Below the pieces are notes generated by a model. The model was not told where the DNA came from and ran no database searches. It saw nothing but the letters and a program-made list of their open reading frames with translations. From assembly GCF_905372335.1 (NCBI RefSeq), contig NZ_CAJPOU010000068.1:1-6161 (forward strand): 6,161 bases of DNA, written 5' to 3'. The position numbers and the translations under genes are program-made. This DNA comes from Streptococcus sp. A12. Its GTDB lineage: Bacteria > Bacillota > Bacilli > Lactobacillales > Streptococcaceae. Positions 1-6,161 of this stretch are shown one piece after another; positions within the stretch are counted from its first letter, which is position 1, and every line of letters starts with the position of its first letter.

Positions 1-7
1 CTATTTT

Positions 8-16
8 TGGTATAAT
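8..16 (+). promoter_or_regulatory. Extended -10 promoter of the lipoprotein gene, cut off upstream
   Basis: TGGTATAAT is a perfect TATAAT hexamer (11-16) preceded by the TGn extension. Transcription would start near 22-24 and give a leader of about 25 bases, with the ribosome site AAGGAGA at 37-43 four bases before the ATG. Any -35 element lies left of base 1 and cannot be judged. The promoter suggests that the lipoprotein gene is transcribed on its own, although read-through from upstream cannot be excluded. Confidence 0.75.
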
Positions 17-47
17 GAACATAATCTATAAAAAATAAGGAGAACTT

Positions 48-914
48 ATGAAAAAGCTCGTAAAATATGGTGTCTTACCAGCCTGCTTGTTGTTGTTGGC
101 AGCTTGTTCGTCAAAACCAGCTACTGAGAAAAAACCAGCCAAAGAGGACAAGGTAGAACAATCTAGCGAATCAAAAGAAGAAAAAACAAAAAAACAAATT
201 GAGAAAGATGGAGACATCATTCTTCGTGCCATCTTTACAGATCATTCTTCTGGTTTCACAACTTTGATGGGTACATCAGTTGACAAGTGGAAAAAACAAA
301 TCACCGAAAAATTTGTTGATGAAAATGCATCAAAATATCTACCTGCAGAAAACTTCACACTTGAATTGACAACTGAAACATTCACTCCAGAAAAAATCTT
401 GGAATTGTTTGACCAAGCTCGTTTCAAAGTGTTAGCAACAATTGGTGATGACTATGAAATCACTAAAGTTGAAGACGAAGGAGATACGGCAACAGTTACC
501 TTCAAATCTCGTGCAATTGCAACACGTGACTTGGCTAACTTGATCAACCGCGCAAAATCTAGTCTGTTTGAAAACGGAATTGAAGATGTTAAAAAATTAG
601 AAGACAACACAGATCCAGATCTGGAAAAACGTTTGTCTTTATTGAACAACTTTTTGTTCTACTATGCCTTTGATCGTTTGAACGAAGATTTTGGGTACAT
701 CGAACCACGTGAGTACACTTTGGAATTGACAAAAACCAAAGAAGGCCGTTATATCCTTAGTGATGAAAGCTTCCTTGAACTACGTAAGGAAATCTTTGTA
801 AACGAATACTCTGCTGATGGAGCTGAAACTCGTAAAGGAAGCAATTCTTCAAAGAGTGATTCTTCGACTAACAAGGATTCAGATACAAGTTCAACCTCAA
901 AAGATAAAGTATAA
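48..914 (+). CDS. Uncharacterised surface lipoprotein, 288 aa
   Basis: This is a predicted lipoprotein anchored on the outer face of the membrane; I do not recognise its specific family. Residues 1-19 form a lipoprotein signal peptide (KK at 2-3, hydrophobic 8-18) ending in the lipobox L17-A18-A19-C20, so Cys20 should be the lipidated N-terminus. Residues 21-53 are a Lys/Glu/Ser-rich, probably flexible tether. Residues 54-255 look globular, with alternating strands and helices; a piece such as YEITKVEDEGDTATVTFK (136-153) recalls the beta strands of NTF2-like or DUF5105-type streptococcal lipoproteins, which is resemblance only. Residues 258-288 are a low-complexity Ser/Asp/Lys/Thr tail. AAGGAGA (37-43) supports this start. 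The gene has its own promoter and terminator, so it is separate from the cps operon downstream, and it appears more AT-rich than the cps genes. A role in the envelope or in polysaccharide display is possible but unproven. Confidence 0.9.
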   Translation: MKKLVKYGVLPACLLLLAACSSKPATEKKPAKEDKVEQSSESKEEKTKKQIEKDGDIILRAIFTDHSSGFTTLMGTSVDKWKKQITEKFVDENASKYLPAENFTLELTTETFTPEKILELFDQARFKVLATIGDDYEITKVEDEGDTATVTFKSRAIATRDLANLINRAKSSLFENGIEDVKKLEDNTDPDLEKRLSLLNNFLFYYAFDRLNEDFGYIEPREYTLELTKTKEGRYILSDESFLELRKEIFVNEYSADGAETRKGSNSSKSDSSTNKDSDTSSTSKDKV

Positions 915-920
915 ACCTAT

Positions 921-948
921 AAAAAAGGTGAGGAAACTCACCTTTTTT
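921..948 (+). terminator. Intrinsic terminator after the lipoprotein gene
   Basis: A six-base GC-containing stem, GGTGAG (927-932) and CTCACC (937-942), closes a GAAA loop of the stable GNRA type (933-936). A six-base A run (921-926) and a six-base T run (943-948) flank it, so the full stem can reach 12 bp. It starts six bases after the lipoprotein stop codon. The symmetrical A/T flanks mean it could also stop transcription arriving from the other side. It should insulate the cps operon from the upstream gene. Confidence 0.93.
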
Positions 949-1049
949 ATTTGCTCATTTTTTCTTATGTTACTGTACAGAAAGTTAGGAATAGTATAAA
1001 ATTAATAGTGGAGAAAAGGGCATAGATTCTGATCTGTAGGGCAATTTTA

Positions 1050-1058
1050 TGTTATAAT
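1050..1058 (+). promoter_or_regulatory. Extended -10 promoter of the cps operon
   Basis: TGTTATAAT combines a perfect TATAAT (1053-1058) with a TGn extension. No good -35 hexamer is visible at the usual spacing: 17 bases upstream is TGATCT (1030-1035), which matches TTGACA poorly. The extended -10 probably compensates. Transcription would begin near 1065, about 20 bases before the favoured cpsA start. It is the only convincing promoter between the terminator and cpsA, and the following genes are tightly packed, so it probably drives the whole operon. Confidence 0.75.
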
Positions 1059-1075
1059 ATTTAAGAAAATAGTAT

Positions 1076-1081
1076 GGGGGA
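1076..1081 (+). promoter_or_regulatory. Weak ribosome-binding site deciding the cpsA start
   Basis: GGGGGA lies four bases before the ATG at 1086 and is the only Shine-Dalgarno-like stretch near the 5' end of cpsA. The in-frame ATG at 1074 has no such site and would sit only about nine bases after the predicted transcription start. The ATG at 1086 is therefore favoured. The site departs from the AAGGAG type used by the neighbouring genes, so cpsA translation may be fairly weak. Confidence 0.6.
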
Positions 1082-1085
1082 TAAA

Positions 1086-2564
1086 ATGAATCGAAGTAGA
1101 AAAAACAAACATTCAATCAGAACAAGTGGCTGGGATCAGCTACGTATTGTAAATAGTGGTCTCTGGGTTTTAACACTACTTGTGGCGGGGCTCTTTCTTT
1201 ATAATGTCTTTAGTTACAATATCCTAGCTTTCCGTTATTTGAATATACTTGTGACGGTATTGTTAATTGGCGGACTTTTTTTAACCTTGGGTTTGATCCT
1301 TGCAGGCAAGGCTAAAAAGACGACGCTATTTTTATTGGTTCTAGGCTTGCTAGGGACCTCCGTGGGGACCTATGTGACCCAACAATTGGTCGATATCGCT
1401 GGAAATGTGAACCGCAATGCCAACTATACGGAATCTGAAATGGCTGTCTACGTCAAGGCGGATAGTCCAATCCAAGATATCAAAGAAATTAGCAGTGTAG
1501 CAGCACCTACGGGAAACAATAACGCAGACGATCTTCTAGCCTTGGTAGAAGAAGTGAAGAAAACTCGCCAGCATGACTTGACCATTGAAGATGTGGAATC
1601 TTATGCAGCGGCTTACCAGGCCCTACAAGAAGACAAGACACAAGCCATTGTCTTGAATAGTACCTTTGAAGATACTATTGCAAGTGTGGATGCTGACTAT
1701 GCGAAAAAATTAAAGAAAATTTACTCTTACAAGATCCGTCACCAAGTGGAAACCAAAGCTAAGGCGGATGCCAATGCGGACACCTTTAACATCTATGTTA
1801 GTGGAATTGACACCTATGGCCCAGTGACTTCGGTTTCTCGGTCTGATGTCAATATTATCATGACGGTCAACCGAAAGACCAAGCAAGTTTTGCTGACCAC
1901 CACTCCGCGTGATGCCTATGTACCGATCGCCGATGGCGGAAACAACCAAGGGGATAAATTGACCCACGCTGGGATTTATGGAGTAGATGCGTCTATTCAT
2001 ACATTAGAAAATTTGTATGGCATCAAGATTGACTACTATGTCCGATTAAACTTCACATCCTTCTTGAAGCTCGTCGACCTGGTCGGAGGGATTGATGTAG
2101 AGAATGATCAAGAATTTACAAGTCTACACGGAAACTACCACTTCCCTGTAGGAAAAGTTCACTTGGATTCGGAGCAAGCCCTTGGCTTTGTCCGTGAGCG
2201 CTACTCACTTGAAGGTGGAGACAACGATCGCGGGAAGAACCAAGAAAAAGTGATCGCAGCCATTATCCATAAATTAACATCAACCAAAGCATTGAGCAAT
2301 TACAATGAAATCGTTTCTGGTTTACAAGATTCCTTGCAAACCAATATGCCCTTGCCAACAATTATGAATTTGGTGAATACACAGTTGGAGACTGGTGGAA
2401 GCTACAAGGTGACTTCACAAGCGGTCACTGGACAAGGACGAAATGATTTGCCTTCATATGCGATGCCAGGATCTTCCCTCTACATGATGGAGTTGAATGC
2501 TGATAGTGTGACACAAGCCAAAGAAAAGATAAACCAAACCATGGAAGGAAATAACAATGATTGA
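1086..2564 (+). CDS. cpsA: CpsA, LytR-CpsA-Psr family polysaccharide attachment protein
   Basis: CpsA (Wzg) is expected to transfer lipid-linked capsule polymer to peptidoglycan on the outer face of the membrane, and has been linked to control of capsule amount. With the start at 1086 it has 492 aa. Three membrane segments lie near 22-43, 47-74 and 79-101, followed by an outside accessory domain (about 115-215) and the LCP catalytic domain (about 233-400). Family residues are present: D242 in SGIDTYG, R252 and D254 in SRSDVN, R275 and D276 in [10 protein letters not shown]370 and R372 in FVRERYS, R382 and Q386 in DRGKNQ. Their spacing matches the metal- and pyrophosphate-binding residues of pneumococcal Cps2A as I recall them, so the enzyme looks intact. 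The ATG at 1074 would add four residues (MGDK) but lacks a ribosome site. It is the first gene of the operon and overlaps cpsB by eight bases. Confidence 0.96.
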   Translation: MNRSRKNKHSIRTSGWDQLRIVNSGLWVLTLLVAGLFLYNVFSYNILAFRYLNILVTVLLIGGLFLTLGLILAGKAKKTTLFLLVLGLLGTSVGTYVTQQLVDIAGNVNRNANYTESEMAVYVKADSPIQDIKEISSVAAPTGNNNADDLLALVEEVKKTRQHDLTIEDVESYAAAYQALQEDKTQAIVLNSTFEDTIASVDADYAKKLKKIYSYKIRHQVETKAKADANADTFNIYVSGIDTYGPVTSVSRSDVNIIMTVNRKTKQVLLTTTPRDAYVPIADGGNNQGDKLTHAGIYGVDASIHTLENLYGIKIDYYVRLNFTSFLKLVDLVGGIDVENDQEFTSLHGNYHFPVGKVHLDSEQALGFVRERYSLEGGDNDRGKNQEKVIAAIIHKLTSTKALSNYNEIVSGLQDSLQTNMPLPTIMNLVNTQLETGGSYKVTSQAVTGQGRNDLPSYAMPGSSLYMMELNADSVTQAKEKINQTMEGNNND

Positions 2565-3288
2565 TATTCATTCACACATTGTCTTTGATGTGGATGATGG
2601 ACCAAAGACGATTGAGGATAGCAAACTCCTCATCGAGGAAAGCTACCGTCAAGGGGTTCGTACCATCGTTTCGACATCCCATCGTCGAAAAGGGATGTTT
2701 GAAACACCAGAAGAGAAAATCTATCAAAATTACTTAGCAGTAAAAGAGATGGTCGAGACCTATCTGCCTGAAATGACCTTGCATTTCGGAGCAGAAATCT
2801 ACTATACGCAAGATATCCTAGAAAAGTTAGAAGCTGGGACTATTCCAACGCTTGCCGAGACCAGCTTTGCTTTGATTGAATTTAGTATGGCGACGCCCTA
2901 CAAGGAGATTCATCAAGCCTTAAGCGCAGTCTTGCGCTTAGGAGTGACTCCGGTGGTTGCCCATATTGAACGCTACCACTGTTTGGAAAAGAATGAAAAA
3001 CGGGTGCGGGAATTGATCCGAATGGGATGCTATACCCAGATCAATAGTTCGAGTGTCCTCAAGCCTAAATTATTTGGTGATCGCTACAAGTTCATGAAAC
3101 AACGTGCCCAATATTTTTTGGAAAAGGATTTGGTCTATTTTGTTGCGAGCGATATGCACAATGTCGATCAGCGCCCTCCATACATGGAAAAGGCTTATCA
3201 GTTGATTGAAAAACGTTACGGAAGTAATCGAGCGCGCGCCCTCTTTATTGAAAATCAACAAGCATTACTGGATAACGAATTATTTTAA
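2557..3288 (+). CDS. cpsB: CpsB, manganese-dependent PHP-type tyrosine-protein phosphatase
   Basis: CpsB (Wzh) is a cytoplasmic phosphatase of the PHP superfamily that removes phosphate from the tyrosine tail of the autokinase CpsD and so resets the polymerisation cycle. The 243 aa protein has the expected metal ligands: H5 and H7 in MIDIHSHI, D14 in DVDDGP, H42 in STSH, E80 in GAEIYY, H136 in AHIERY, and D199 and H201 in SDMHN. The conserved substrate-side arginines R139 and R206 are also present, so activity is expected. Its start overlaps the end of cpsA (ATG at 2557, cpsA stop TGA at 2562-2564), with AAGGA at 2545-2549 inside the cpsA coding region, suggesting translational coupling. This family is unrelated to the low-molecular-weight phosphatases (Wzb) that do the same job in Gram-negative bacteria. 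Confidence 0.97.
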   Translation: MIDIHSHIVFDVDDGPKTIEDSKLLIEESYRQGVRTIVSTSHRRKGMFETPEEKIYQNYLAVKEMVETYLPEMTLHFGAEIYYTQDILEKLEAGTIPTLAETSFALIEFSMATPYKEIHQALSAVLRLGVTPVVAHIERYHCLEKNEKRVRELIRMGCYTQINSSSVLKPKLFGDRYKFMKQRAQYFLEKDLVYFVASDMHNVDQRPPYMEKAYQLIEKRYGSNRARALFIENQQALLDNELF

Positions 3289-3291
3289 CAA

Positions 3292-3314
3292 TCAAGTTCC
3301 ATCACGGGGATTGA
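3292..3314 (+). other. Imperfect hairpin in the cpsB-cpsC gap
   Basis: TCAAGTTCC (3292-3300) can pair with GGGGATTGA (3306-3314) around a five-base loop, with one G/A mismatch and two G-U pairs. It ends directly before the cpsC ribosome site. There is no T run, so it is not a terminator. It could tune cpsC translation or mark an RNA processing point, but the pairing is weak and may be chance. Confidence 0.25.
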
Positions 3315-3315
3315 A

Positions 3316-3322
3316 AAGGAGA
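3316..3322 (+). promoter_or_regulatory. Ribosome-binding site deciding the cpsC start
   Basis: AAGGAGA lies eight bases before the ATG at 3331 and only two bases before the in-frame GTG at 3325. Two bases is too close for normal initiation, so the ATG is chosen. Confidence 0.85.
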
Positions 3323-3330
3323 AAGTGAAT

Positions 3331-4026
3331 ATGAAAAACCAAGAGAGCAAAGAGATCGAATTGGATGTGGTCTCCCTCTTTAAAACCTTATGGCGTCGTA
3401 AATTCTCAATTCTGATTACGGCCTTGCTATTTGCGATTGGTGCCCTAGGGTACAGCGCATTTGTGGCGAAGAAAATCTACCAAAGTACCAGTCGTATCTA
3501 CGTGGTCAGCCGTCAGAACCAAGAAAACAATGCCTTGACCAATCAAGATCTTCAAGCAGGATCCTACTTGGTTAAAGACTATCGCGAGATCATCCTTTCT
3601 CAAAATGTCTTGAACCAAGCCATTGAAGAGTTGAAGTTGGAAATGACGCCAGCAGAGCTTGCTAAAAAAGTTTCAGTAGCCGTTCCAACAGATACCCGGA
3701 TTTTGTCCATTACAGCATCAGATCCAGACCCACAAGAAGCAGCCCGTATCGCGAATGGATTGAAAGATGTGGCAGCGGAAAAAATTATCGCTGTAACCAA
3801 GGTATCTGACGTGACGACTTTGGATGAGGCAGTCGTTCCACAAAATCCTTCTTCACCAAATATCAAACGAAATGTCGTTATTGGTTTTGTCCTCGGGGGT
3901 GTATTGATTTCCATTCTGGTGATCTTATCTGAGGTATTGGATGACCGCGTCAAGAAACCAGAGGATATCGAAGAAGTCATGGGCATCACTCTATTAGGTG
4001 TGATCCCTAGTGTGAAGAAACTGTAA
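3331..4026 (+). CDS. cpsC: CpsC, Wzz-type chain-length and kinase adaptor protein
   Basis: CpsC (Wzd) is the membrane half of the split Gram-positive BY-kinase. It controls polysaccharide chain length and activates the kinase CpsD through its cytoplasmic ends. The 231 aa protein has a short cytoplasmic N-terminus with the family motif ELDVVSLFKTLWRRK (10-24), a first membrane segment near 25-46, an outside region (about 47-180) with the proline-rich Wzz motif PQNPSSPN (170-177) just before the second membrane segment (about 181-203), and a conserved cytoplasmic tail EVLDDRVKKPEDIEEVMG (201-218) that should contact CpsD. Length and layout are normal for streptococcal CpsC, which lacks the fused kinase domain found in Gram-negative Wzc. 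A GTG six bases upstream is in frame but too close to the ribosome site. Its stop is 12 bases before cpsD. Confidence 0.96.
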   Translation: MKNQESKEIELDVVSLFKTLWRRKFSILITALLFAIGALGYSAFVAKKIYQSTSRIYVVSRQNQENNALTNQDLQAGSYLVKDYREIILSQNVLNQAIEELKLEMTPAELAKKVSVAVPTDTRILSITASDPDPQEAARIANGLKDVAAEKIIAVTKVSDVTTLDEAVVPQNPSSPNIKRNVVIGFVLGGVLISILVILSEVLDDRVKKPEDIEEVMGITLLGVIPSVKKL

Positions 4027-4038
4027 GAGGGAGAATTC

Positions 4039-4734
4039 ATGGCAACCTTAGAAATTGTAAAAAGCAAATTAGAAGCGATGACTCAGGCTGAAGAGTATTT
4101 TAATGCCTTGAGTACCAATATTCAGTTGAGTGGGACCAATATTAAGGTCGTTGCCATCTCATCTGTGCAACCAAACGAAGGAAAATCAACCATTTCTACG
4201 AATTTGGCGACCGCCTTTGCGCGTGCAGGTTATCGCACCCTATTGATCGATGCGGATATCCGTAACTCGGTCATGACAGGTATCTTCAAGAGCCAAGGTC
4301 GTGTCGCTGGACTGACTGAAGTGCTTTCTGGGAAGAGTGAGATCTCCCAAGCGATTGCGACAACAGACTATCCAAAACTGGATGTTCTTTTGTCAGGGCA
4401 GATTTCACCAAACCCGACAGGTCTCTTGCAAAGTAAAAACTTCGAAGTCATCATTGAGGCGCTTCGCAATCACTACGACTACATCATCGTTGATACACCT
4501 CCGATTGGGATGGTCATTGATGCGGCTATTATCGCTCAACGCTGTGATGGAAGCTTGGTCGTGACGGCATCAGGAGCTGTGAGTCGCAAGGCTGTTCAAA
4601 AGGCCAAAGAACAACTGGAGCAGACGGGGACACCATTCCTAGGAGTGGTCCTCAATAAATTTGATATTCAATTAGAAAAATATGGTTCCTATGGTAATTA
4701 CGGGAACTATGGCAATTACGGGAGAAAAAGATAA
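4039..4734 (+). CDS. cpsD: CpsD, tyrosine-protein autokinase (BY-kinase)
   Basis: CpsD (Wze) is a cytoplasmic ATP-dependent kinase that phosphorylates its own C-terminal tyrosines when bound to CpsC; cycling with CpsB regulates polymer export and length. The 231 aa protein has a P-loop Walker A SVQPNEGKST (42-51, K49), a Walker A' LLIDADIR (68-75, D71 and D73) and a Walker B IIVDTPP (149-155, D152), the set that defines BY-kinases. The tail from 215 reads as five YGX units, with tyrosines at 215, 218, 221, 224 and 227, then a basic RKR end. All catalytic residues are present, so it should be active. AGGGAG (4028-4033) is five bases before the ATG. The gene sits between cpsC, its activator, and cpsE. 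MinD/ParA ATPases share the fold but lack the tyrosine tail. Confidence 0.97.
   Translation: MATLEIVKSKLEAMTQAEEYFNALSTNIQLSGTNIKVVAISSVQPNEGKSTISTNLATAFARAGYRTLLIDADIRNSVMTGIFKSQGRVAGLTEVLSGKSEISQAIATTDYPKLDVLLSGQISPNPTGLLQSKNFEVIIEALRNHYDYIIVDTPPIGMVIDAAIIAQRCDGSLVVTASGAVSRKAVQKAKEQLEQTGTPFLGVVLNKFDIQLEKYGSYGNYGNYGNYGRKR
4690..4725 (+). repeat. 18-base tandem repeat in the tyrosine tail of cpsD
   Basis: Two adjacent units, TATGGTAATTACGGGAAC (4690-4707) and TATGGCAATTACGGGAGA (4708-4725), agree at 15 of 18 bases and each encodes two YGX units. TAT/TAC and GGT/GGC against GGG alternate in the same pattern in both copies, which suggests duplication of an 18-base block. A single YGS unit (4681-4689) precedes them. 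Loss or gain of a 9- or 18-base unit would keep the frame and change the number of phosphorylatable tyrosines. Confidence 0.8.
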
Positions 4735-4753
4735 AGAATAGGATCGGGATATT

Positions 4754-6127
4754 ATGACAGAAGGAAGGGGATTTCACAAATTTGCTTTGGCCTTTGTCCA
4801 AAGCTTACCAGTCTTAGTTGTGGCTTATTTGTTTAGTTTTGTGACAGAGACAGAAATCCACTCTAATACAATTTTCTATCTGTATTTATTGCATTTCGTA
4901 GCCTTCTACGTCAGCGATTACAACCAAGATTATTTCAAACGTGGGCATCTAGTTGAATTCTTACAAACTTTGAAATACAGCTTGTGCTTCGCGTTAGCCA
5001 TCAGTTTTTCGAGCTTCTTTTTGGAGGAGAAGTTCTCCCTCTCCCGCCGGGGGATGATTTATTTTCTGTTTCTTCTGACTCTTGTCCTTTATTTAATGAA
5101 TTACTTCATTAAACGGTATTGGCATCGCTTCTATTACAGTCTCAAAGGAAGTCACAAGATTCTCTTGATTACAGCGAATTCTCGTCTGGATAAAGTCCTG
5201 GATCGACTTCTTTCGTCCAATGATAGCGGAGGGGAAGTGGTTGCGGTCACTGTATTAGACCGGCCAGACTTTCAACACCCCTCTGTTCAGGTTGTTCCAA
5301 AGGAAGGCCTGTTGACCTATGCGACCTATGAAGTGGTAGATGAAGTCTTTCTCAATCTTCCAAGTGAAGAGTATGATATTGGGGAGTATGTTTCACAATT
5401 TGAGAGCATGGGGATCGACGTTACCGTCAACCTCAATGCTTTTGATTTAAACTTTGCCGGCAACAAACGAATTCGCGAAGTAGCTGGCCTCAATGTTGTC
5501 ACCTTCTCGACCAACTTCTACAAGCCTAGCCATGTGACCGCGAAACGTGTGATTGATATCTGTGGTTCTTTGGTGGGCTTGGTTATCTGTGGCTTGATTG
5601 GTATCGTGTTGGTGCCCTTGATTCGTAAGGATGGAGGTCCAGCTATTTTCGCCCAAAAGCGGGTCGGGAAAAATGGCCGCTATTTCAACTTTTATAAGTT
5701 CCGTTCTATGTATGTCGATGCAGAAGAACGGAAAAAAGAATTGATGGATCAAAACACCATGACCGGTGGCATGTTCAAGATGGATAATGATCCTCGGATT
5801 ACGCCGATTGGTCGCTTTATCCGCAAGACAAGTCTGGATGAGCTGCCACAATTCTTTAATGTCCTAAAAGGTGATATGAGTCTAGTTGGAACCCGTCCTC
5901 CTACAGTGGATGAGTATGAGAAGTATACTCCAGAACAAAAACGTCGTTTGAGTTTCAAACCTGGAATTACAGGGCTATGGCAAGTGAGTGGACGTAGCGA
6001 AATTACAGACTTTGATGAAGTGGTTCGCTTAGATGTGTCCTATATCGATGACTGGACCATCTGGTCAGATATTAAAATCTTGCTGAAAACGATCAAAGTG
6101 GTATTTAAACGAGATGGAGCGAAGTAG
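4754..6127 (+). CDS. cpsE: CpsE, initiating undecaprenyl-phosphate glycosyl-1-phosphate transferase
   Basis: CpsE (WchA) is an integral membrane enzyme of the bacterial sugar transferase (polyprenyl phosphoglycosyltransferase) family that starts the repeat unit by moving a sugar phosphate from a UDP-sugar to undecaprenyl phosphate; glucose-1-phosphate is the usual substrate in streptococci. The 457 aa length is normal. Four membrane segments lie near 12-31, 38-55, 73-91 and 101-119, then a Rossmann-like soluble domain (about 133-255), then the catalytic domain (about 263-457) with its membrane-dipping helix (268-290). Catalytic-domain motifs are [19 protein letters not shown] (301-319), the Asp-Glu pair D362-E363 in [15 protein letters not shown] (377-383) and [15 protein letters not shown] (401-415). 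The ribosome site is modest: AGGA (4740-4743) ten bases away or GGGA (4746-4749) four bases away. Sequence alone does not separate glucose from galactose specificity with certainty. Confidence 0.95.
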   Translation: MTEGRGFHKFALAFVQSLPVLVVAYLFSFVTETEIHSNTIFYLYLLHFVAFYVSDYNQDYFKRGHLVEFLQTLKYSLCFALAISFSSFFLEEKFSLSRRGMIYFLFLLTLVLYLMNYFIKRYWHRFYYSLKGSHKILLITANSRLDKVLDRLLSSNDSGGEVVAVTVLDRPDFQHPSVQVVPKEGLLTYATYEVVDEVFLNLPSEEYDIGEYVSQFESMGIDVTVNLNAFDLNFAGNKRIREVAGLNVVTFSTNFYKPSHVTAKRVIDICGSLVGLVICGLIGIVLVPLIRKDGGPAIFAQKRVGKNGRYFNFYKFRSMYVDAEERKKELMDQNTMTGGMFKMDNDPRITPIGRFIRKTSLDELPQFFNVLKGDMSLVGTRPPTVDEYEKYTPEQKRRLSFKPGITGLWQVSGRSEITDFDEVVRLDVSYIDDWTIWSDIKILLKTIKVVFKRDGAK

Positions 6128-6143
6128 GAAATTCCTGCTTCGT
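6119..6143 (+). other. Hairpin across the cpsE stop codon
   Basis: CGAAGTAGG (6120-6128) pairs with CCTGCTTCG (6134-6142) through one U-G pair, around the loop AAATT; an outer G-U (6119/6143) can add a tenth pair. The stop TAG (6125-6127) lies inside the 5' arm. No T run follows, so it is not a standard terminator. It may stabilise the cpsE 3' end, slow the terminating ribosome, or lower expression of the next gene. It is conspicuous in an operon whose other junctions have little structure. Confidence 0.5.
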
Positions 6144-6154
6144 CCTTTCCATGT

Positions 6155-6161
6155 AAGGAGA
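6155..6161 (+). promoter_or_regulatory. Ribosome-binding site of the next operon gene
   Basis: AAGGAGA is a full-strength Shine-Dalgarno sequence of the type used by the neighbouring genes and ends exactly at the window edge. A start codon is expected within about 4-10 bases beyond it. In related loci the gene after cpsE is usually a glycosyltransferase (for example a rhamnosyltransferase), but this cannot be seen here. TCCTT (6143-6147) could pair with AAGGA (6155-6159). Confidence 0.75.

Noticed and set aside
973..980. Palindrome CTGTACAG as an operator
   Set aside because: Eight bases is too short to distinguish from chance in AT-rich DNA, and it lies about 70 bases upstream of the -10 with no second copy.
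817..999. Open frame of 60 codons on the + strand overlapping the lipoprotein 3' end and its terminator
   Set aside because: It runs through the terminator hairpin, lacks a ribosome site and lies out of frame within a well-supported gene.
995..1000. TATAAA as a second -10 for the cps operon
   Set aside because: It has no TGn extension and no matching -35; the TGTTATAAT at 1050-1058 is much better.
1074..1085. Upstream ATG of cpsA adding MGDK
   Set aside because: It has no Shine-Dalgarno and sits about nine bases from the predicted transcription start; the ATG at 1086 follows GGGGGA at suitable spacing.
3325..3330. GTG as the cpsC start
   Set aside because: It lies only two bases after AAGGAGA; the ATG at 3331 has eight-base spacing.
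3600..4067. Antisense open frame of 155 codons opposite cpsC
   Set aside because: It is fully opposite a well-conserved gene, has no supporting ribosome site, and its composition is that of a reverse-complement shadow.
4337..4564. Second + strand frame of 75 codons inside cpsD
   Set aside because: It lies inside the conserved kinase between the Walker motifs, out of frame and without a ribosome site.
5447..5851. Antisense open frame of 134 codons opposite cpsE
   Set aside because: It is a shadow of the catalytic domain of cpsE with no initiation signal; the other reverse-strand frames fail for the same reason.
1..6161. CRISPR array, tRNA/rRNA, insertion sequence, or a new defence or mobile system
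   Set aside because: Every gene except the lipoprotein is a known capsule gene; I saw no spaced repeats, transposase, terminal inverted repeats or structured RNA gene.

Overview
The window looks like a low-GC Gram-positive chromosome, most probably an oral or mitis/sanguinis-group Streptococcus. The reasons are AAGGAG-type ribosome sites, extended -10 promoters (TGnTATAAT), a typical Firmicute lipoprotein, and the conserved streptococcal order cpsA-cpsB-cpsC-cpsD-cpsE (wzg-wzh-wzd-wze-wchA). CpsA, CpsC and CpsD closely match what I remember of the pneumococcal proteins. Species cannot be fixed from this sequence alone.

Layout: all genes are on the + strand. Bases 1-47 hold the -10 end of a promoter and a short leader. 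Bases 48-914 encode a surface lipoprotein of unknown function, closed by a strong intrinsic terminator (921-948). Bases 949-1085 carry the operon promoter, with an extended -10 at 1050-1058. From 1086 to the right edge five genes run almost without gaps: cpsA overlaps cpsB by 8 bases, and the gaps are 42 bases (cpsB-cpsC), 12 (cpsC-cpsD) and 19 (cpsD-cpsE). The window ends on a Shine-Dalgarno sequence, so the operon continues, presumably into serotype-specific glycosyltransferases. No stretch over 300 bases lacks a gene.

How the genes work together: CpsE is expected to start each repeat unit by placing a sugar phosphate, probably glucose-1-phosphate, on undecaprenyl phosphate. Genes beyond the window would extend, flip and polymerise the unit. 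CpsC (membrane adaptor) and CpsD (tyrosine autokinase) form the split BY-kinase that controls polymerisation. CpsB is the metal-dependent phosphatase that removes phosphate from the CpsD tyrosine tail. CpsA is the LytR-CpsA-Psr enzyme expected to attach the finished polymer to peptidoglycan. In an oral streptococcus the product may be a capsule or a receptor/exopolysaccharide; the window cannot tell.

Novelty: the operon is a well-known system and every key residue I could check is present. I found no undescribed system. The points most worth a second look are the uncharacterised lipoprotein, the five-unit YGX tail of CpsD built on an 18-base tandem repeat, and two stacked hairpins between cpsE and the next gene.
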